Positions 59,172-64,000 of a DNA stretch of 64,000 nt are shown here, piece by piece; position 1 is the first letter of the stretch, and the number at the start of each line of letters is the position of its first letter. The stretch is from Blastomyces gilchristii SLH14081 (Eukaryota; Ascomycota; Eurotiomycetes; Onygenales; Ajellomycetaceae). The DNA lies in NCBI RefSeq assembly GCF_000003855.2, contig NW_003101676.1, positions 1,915,287 to 1,979,286 of the forward strand. The letters run 5' to 3'. The position numbers and the translations under genes are program-made. The notes under the pieces were generated by a model, which was not told the DNA's origin, did not search any database, and saw nothing but the letters and a program-made list of their open reading frames with translations.

Positions 59172-60839
59172 TATTCCAAGACTCCTTTGTCACATTCTAC
59201 GACAACCAGGGACCGCCAAGCCGACAGCGATCTTGCTCGCTTTCTTACTGATAAGAGAGATGGGGACAAGAGGCCTATGGAACTTACGTTCTGCCGGTAC
59301 GCGAGCCATTTTCTCAGCCTTTATAGCTATTTACTAACAAACCGCTCAAAAGGGAAATGGTATCACTTGCACGAACTAAGGAGCTGTATCCAATCCCCAA
59401 ACAAGTCAGAAACTGTGCAGTGAATAAAGTCTATCATAGCTTCACTCAATAACTTGGAGGAATGGGAGTCAGTTTCCTTTCCCAGTCCGCTACAGTCGAA
59501 TTTGGACTACGTGTACACGATCGATGTCGACACCGGAACCTTAACAATCACATGATGGGAGAGCCTCAATGGCTTGCTTCAGCCTTTTCCGCGCCAGATA
59601 CCGCTATCTTGTCTGGATGGATCTCATGGCTTGACGCTGGATTCATTAACTCCGGTTCTGGGTGAGATATCAGAGCCCGAGGATGGAGGGGAGCCTTCGA
59701 CGCCACAAGTTGTACTGAATCAACTTCTTATTCATCCTGGGCCACTCACAACACTGAATGAGCTACAATTCAGGATTTCCCGCGACTTCTGTTTTATATG
59801 GCGATTTTTCATTGACAATTCAATGACTTGGCGATATCCCTCTATGGCATTTAACACAATTGCCATTGGCCTTCTGCGTATTGCAGCATGGGATCTTGAA
59901 GTATCATCTGACTCTCAAATTCATTATCCGAAAAATAGGGTAAATTTTCCTTACTGGGACGCGCCTCAAACAGATATTTTCTGGTTCCACGGATACCTTG
60001 TTGTGCTTCATGGAAATATCAATACAAAAAGCTCGATCTTGGCAGCTATCTTCAAGGCTCAATTCTTCCTTGAGGTTTCCCACAAGGATGCCGCCCATTT
60101 AATTATTTTATCACTTCAACATGTTGCATTTGTTGAGATCTCATTCAAGTCTGTTTTGTGCTCTCAGATTCTTCCCCTCTTTGTTAACATGTCGGCTCAG
60201 CATTGTTCCCCAGGGTTTCGATTATTGAGCTATGTTCTGAGTTCGTGGTGCTGGAAACCATCACTTGCCCACAGGGAACATCTCAGAGTTGGTTTGCCAC
60301 CAGAAACTTTGGATCTGATCCTCGGATCTTGCAGTCCTGAGGGCGCATTGACACTGTCACAATCTTCCTTTATTTTTCAAGAGCGGTATTACTCATCAAT
60401 TCCGCAGATTCAACATTTTACACTATGAAGTTTTAAGCACTCCGTGCCCTGCTGTGGGAAGAAGAATAGACCTCGCGAGAACTGGGTCTATTGCCCGTCC
60501 TGTTATGCCTGTAGACACACTGAATGTGCCGGTGTGAGATCTGAACCGCAGGCAGATTCTCAGGTTATTTGTTTTGATTGCAAAAACAGTAAGCTTTGCA
60601 CAGAACTTGTTCCTGGAGGCATCAATCACATAACCCGGCGGTTTTCTGGTGAAGACTGTGAAGTTTCAGTTGCTGGTTCTCTCAAGGTACTCTGCATTCG
60701 GTTCTGGAAGCCTTCTCATCTTTGCCCAGAACTGCGATTGCTTGGAAACCTTGTCCCCATTCCACCTCGCTTGATTAATTTTACAATTTGCTTTAATGGC
60801 GCATTTGCCGGTGTAGCATACGGGTTGGATGATTCATGA
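59172..60839 (+). pseudogene. host-type gene with PHD/RING-like zinc motif, broken by TGA codons
   Basis: One frame is open from 59172 to 60839 (about 555 codons) except for TGA at 59421, 59553 and 60426, with the terminal TGA at 60837. Codon use and GC are ordinary. Readable parts: MELTFCRYASHFLSLYSYLL; LNNLEEWESVSFPSPLQSNLDYVYTIDVDTG; a long globular middle (FRISRDFCFIWRFFIDNSM; YWDAPQTDIFWFHGYLVVLHG); and an F-box-like LPPETLDLIL. After the last internal TGA comes a cysteine cluster CCGKKN...WVYCPSC...CRHTEC...CFDC, resembling a PHD finger. No ATG is seen at the front, so an upstream exon is likely. Probably a decayed gene; TGA from CGA or TGG is the expected lesion. Family not identified. 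Confidence 0.6.
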
Positions 60840-61368
60840 TATTCCCCTGAGATGAGATATTCTTGAATATGCATAATCAGCTACTAGCAAACAAGCAAAT
60901 ACAAAGTCATCTGCCTTCAATACCCCTTCACCAATGTTGCATTTCAACAAGCCTTCTATACTCATCGTTGTGATATCTCCATGGCAGCGTGAGCAGCCAC
61001 TAGCGTGCTGGTGAAGTGTTGTTTTGTCCCATATAACACAGCATCCAGTTGATAGTTACGCTATCATTTCGACCATGGAACAAATTCTGTGAAGGTTGAT
61101 TCAGAGGACTCCATGGAATAAGCCGTTCACCCGCAGGCAGGTGAATGTGATACTCAAAAAATTGAAAGTTGCACCCATGAATCAGCATTGCCCAGCACCT
61201 GCTAAATTCAGTATTAGCTTGTTCAAGGGCATTCTCAAGCTGCTTCAATGCAGCTGTGATGAAGTCAGTATCTCTTTTGACTTCAGCTACAGTGTGATTG
61301 ACAACATCACAGTCATCGGGGAACCATCATTGGATCTGGAGAATGATAAAATCCATGATATTCCCCTG
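60835..61368. repeat. 504-bp segment between 15-bp direct repeats
   Basis: CATGATATTCCCCTG occurs at 60835-60849 and again at 61354-61368. The first copy overlaps the end of the pseudogene frame. If the segment 60850-61353 is an insertion, the frame would read on through the second copy to a TAA near 61391. This may be a retrotransposition-like insertion or a local duplication. Confidence 0.45.
61000..61287 (-). CDS. hypothetical ORF fragment on the inserted segment
   Basis: About 95 codons open on the minus strand without an ATG at the front: DDCDVVNHTVAEVKRDTDF, a helical KQLENALEQANTEFSRCW, then FEYHIHLPAGERLIPWSPL and a TAG stop at 61000. Composition looks protein-coding. An overlapping plus-strand frame (61096-61383) is less convincing. 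Possibly the last exon of a captured gene. No family recognised. Confidence 0.3.
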   Translation of the reverse strand, partial: AEVKRDTDFITAALKQLENALEQANTEFSRCWAMLIHGCNFQFFEYHIHLPAGERLIPWSPLNQPSQNLFHGRNDSVTINWMLCYMGQNNTSPAR

Positions 61369-61393
61369 TTGATTTTGCTCTGAGGCAGCTGTA

Positions 61394-62866
61394 AAACCAT
61401 TTATTGCTGGAAAATAATAGTTGAGAACATCTGATGTCATTGTCTTAATTGAATCTTCATACAATGCATCCTCCTCAGTGAATTACACAAGTTCATTGAG
61501 AATAGATAGAGAGAGATAATTTGCCATGATCATTTTGATGAAATGAGAATTTTCATTGAGTGAAAGGGAGCACTCTCAGCAGTCAGCAGTAAAAGAAAGA
61601 TATAATTAAAAGACAAAGAAGATGCAAAAGTGATTGCTGGAAAAGAGGAAAGTCAAAGTCTAAGAAGCTAGAAATCTGAATATCAAGCGCGTTGTTTCTG
61701 TACCTAAAGAAGCTCATCTCTGACAGGAAATGAGCACCCTTTATATTCAAGCCATGACATTGTTGGCGGCGAGGATGAGAAGTGAGAGAGCTTAGAGTAA
61801 GGGAGAAATTGGCGCCCTTAACATCCATTATAATAAAATTAGAACAGGAAAGCTCTGCATGCTTTTTTCAGAAGAGAGAGCAGCAGCACTGAACCAGAAG
61901 CATATATTGGCCAGCATGAGACTCTCTAAAGAAAGTGAACTGCAATTAGCCGCCCGGGATACACTCAAGGTTGACTGGTAGTTCTCAATCCGGAGAAGAA
62001 TATAACTGGTCACATCATTCATATCATTTCGAAAAATTGGCCAGAGTTGGGGTGTTGAGGGCAAGGGGCCACGCAGTTCCAGGACGCGCCGAACACTGAA
62101 TATCCAGCTCCCATGTTCCAATCAAGGGATCGATGGATAAGACATTGCAGGAAATACCCAGTTTCATACAACTCTTAAGAGGCAATTTCTCGAGTGATAG
62201 GCTTCAAAGGACAGAAATGGGGCTGGGATTTGAGCAGACCTTCATCCTGCAAGGCCAAAAGCATCGTCCAGTCGGAAAATAGTATTATCAATTTATTATC
62301 GAATGGGTGTCTGTGCTGCATTCTGTGGGGTTGAACAGGAGTCATTGTTAATTTTAGTTGGCGGGTAGGACGCGGCGCTTGAGAAGAAATTTCTCCCCAA
62401 AGTGAAGAAAAATGCCAGACATTGTCAGCCTCCCGGTGCTGGCGGCGCCCGATGACTGTCAAATCATGTATGCTGACCAAATTGCACAAATCACCAAAAG
62501 GTGAAAATGCAAAAGTACAAAACTGCAAAAATTGCCTTTTCGCACAAGTGCAGAAATGCAAGCCCACCACGCCTTGCCAGTCGTATCCAGCGCTGGGGCT
62601 TGCTAAGCTTTAACCGCCAAAAGGTGGGCCGTGAATGACGTCATAGGTAGAGAACCGTATAGATATCCCTATTCTTTCATCGTGGCCTAGTCATGCCAGA
62701 TGTCATTCTTAGAGGAAATATCCCCTATTCTTTAGAATGTCATGGCCTGTTCTTACGAAAATGATGGCCCTTGCCAACCGGTCCAGTATATGTTTTCCCT
62801 CTTCTAGTCACTCCATTGAGTGTTGCTAGGAGCACGCAAAGTCGGTCCCATCAAAAGCCCGTGCCC
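61394..62866. other. unassigned single-copy-like DNA with short chance frames
   Basis: Normal GC (40-50 % by impression). Minus-strand frames at 61583-61828, 61828-62121 and 62175-62570 do not share a phase and show no motif. A plus-strand frame at 62422 overlaps the last. I see no gene I can support, though exons of an unrecognised gene are possible. Confidence 0.45.
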
Positions 62867-63290
62867 TTGATTGATTGATTGATTGATTGAATCAGCTATC
62901 CTGACCTCTCCCTCATCGGGATATGCAGGCTACCACTATTACAGCTACTCTCATCTATCCTTTCTAGTCTAATTACATGCACGATCTTAATGCCTCGTCA
63001 GGGCCTGTGGGTGATCTACTCTAGTTGTCTGTCCCTTGGAGTCTAGGATCGCATCGAGGTCTCCCCTACTGATTTTCCATTCCGTCCCATTTATTGTCCA
63101 GTTTGGTAGCTACGCCCGTCGCGGTCCGGACCAGCAGGACGCCAAGCCGTGATTTGGTTGGTGTGGGTGAAATAACCGGACTCTCAACTGGAAGTTTCTA
63201 GCAAGAATAACTGAATTTCCAAGGAGAAGAGTATATAGTAGTGCACTACATAGCTGCCTGAGGGCGGCTGAGACGAATAAATCAATCAAT
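62867..63290 (-). mobile_element. possible LINE 3' end with TTGA/TCAA tail
   Basis: On the minus strand a GC-normal stretch carries a CGTAGCTACCAAACTGGACA word and AATAAA at 63089, and ends in five to six TCAA repeats (62867-62890). A unique 3' UTR followed by a short tandem tail is what several fungal LINE families look like. No coding part is present, and no second copy exists in the window. Confidence 0.3.
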
Positions 63291-63535
63291 GAAGCACAGA
63301 CTGTTAGAGGACGAAGACTAGCTTTACCAGGATGAATAGCAGCAGTATACTAGATCATATTGAAACTGAATCTTGAAGAAGAAGAAGAAGCTATCTAAGT
63401 TAGAGGCTTGGTGAGCAGGTGGATATGAAGGTGGCAAGGCTTGTGTGAGTCACCTGACCATGCTCTATGCTCTAAGATTCTTATATTCTGCCTTCTCACC
63501 TCTTCCAGAAGTCTTTCTTCCTGTAGTTAAAATAC
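63291..63535. other. unmutated flank, nothing recognised
   Basis: Ordinary composition with a (GAA)n-like run at 63375-63391. It ends at the LTR start; the 5 bases before it (AATAC) would be the target duplication. Confidence 0.5.
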
Positions 63536-63793
63536 TGTAAGAAATCCCGCTCCTCGCGGATTCTTTACCTATCTCTCATGTAACTAATAGGGTTAGCAGC
63601 CCTTGACTACACACAACTATATAGACTGGAGTTCATGACTACTATTTATAACTTAGCTTGAATACTATTATACATTTAATCTCTATATTTACTATATTTA
63701 TCTTTCTACTGTGAATACTTCTAGTAGTTAATAGTATATATTATATCAAGCTGTAAATATCTGAATAATTATCTTTGAGTACTTATTCTTATA
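63536..63793 (+). repeat. Gypsy-A copy 3, 5' LTR
   Basis: 258 bp. The first 35 bases keep ATCCCGCTCCTCGCGG as in copy 1; mutation density rises inward, ending TTCTTATA for TTCTTACA. Confidence 0.92.
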
Positions 63794-64000
63794 TTTCAAG
63801 CTCTATTAATCAGTAATTATCTATTATAATTGAAAGAATTAAAAACTTATATACTTTAATTTATATAAACTCTACTACAGACACTCAGAAACAGTTACTT
63901 AAATTATAAATAATCTTTATAAAAGAAGTCTTAGAGAACTTATTAATTACTTATAAGATATTATTCTCTATATCTATAACAGAGAAATTCTCTGAACTTA
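63536..64000 (+). mobile_element. Gypsy-A copy 3, 5' end, running off the window
   Basis: LTR at 63536-63793, then the leader/gag start colinear with 12910-13115 of Gypsy-A copy 1. Differences are almost all C-to-T and G-to-A, so this copy is more mutated than copy 1. Truncated by the window end. Confidence 0.92.

Noticed and set aside
62175..62570. 131-codon minus-strand frame as a host gene
   Set aside because: No motif, no phase continuity with neighbouring frames, and an overlapping opposite frame; kept only as unassigned DNA.

Overview
The window is a gene-poor, AT-rich, repeat-packed stretch of what looks like a filamentous ascomycete (Pezizomycotina) genome. The evidence is a pile of chromodomain-type Ty3/gypsy LTR retrotransposons, one Ty1/copia element and RNase H-bearing LINEs. 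All are riddled with C-to-T and G-to-A transitions, have almost no CpG, and carry stop codons in every frame, as expected of repeat-induced point mutation (RIP) or a similar process. The species cannot be named from the sequence. An onygenalean-type genome with AT-rich gypsy isochores would fit, but that is a guess.

Layout, left half (1-24865). Bases 1-237 are the 3' end of a LINE. A decayed minus-strand gypsy (here Gypsy-C) runs from about 238 to 20209. It is split by a complete minus-strand Gypsy-B copy (6571-12161, target duplication CTTAA) and a complete plus-strand Gypsy-A copy (12652-19898, target duplication CTTTC). After a truncated LINE (20212-21211) and about 750 bp of unassigned mutated DNA comes a Gypsy-B 3' fragment (21965-23460). 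That fragment sits inside a minus-strand Gypsy-A fragment (23461-24865).

Middle (24866-53110). Target-site duplications allow a nested insertion to be unpacked. The oldest layer is a minus-strand Gypsy-B, of which 24866-25175 and 52423-53110 remain. Into it went a plus-strand Gypsy-B, E1 (25176-52422, ATTTG). E1 was split by a LINE (27072-29209, 13-bp duplication) and by another Gypsy-B, E2 (32355-51740, AGAAT). E2 was split at its RT active-site codons by an element with short terminal inverted repeats (35276-48923, 10-bp duplication). That element was split by a fourth gypsy family, Gypsy-D (37390-45212, GAGAC).

Right part (53111-64000). Base composition becomes normal here. A minus-strand copia element (53614-58834) has short, apparently identical, unmutated 116-bp LTRs around a mutated interior that includes a 681-base assembly gap. 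Next comes apparently single-copy DNA with a decayed host-type gene. Its single reading frame (59172-60839) is broken only by TGA codons and ends in a PHD/RING-like cysteine cluster. Short unassigned ORFs follow, then a possible LINE 3' end with a TTGA-repeat tail. At 63536 a third Gypsy-A copy begins and runs off the window.

No element looks able to move by itself. The LINE RNase H region (27463-28848) is the only long intact reading frame. The most interesting signals are the nested architecture, the sparing of mutation at outer edges and breakpoints of repeats, the unusual TIR element with a shared intron motif, the antisense ORFs downstream of gypsy pol, and the all-TGA host pseudogene.
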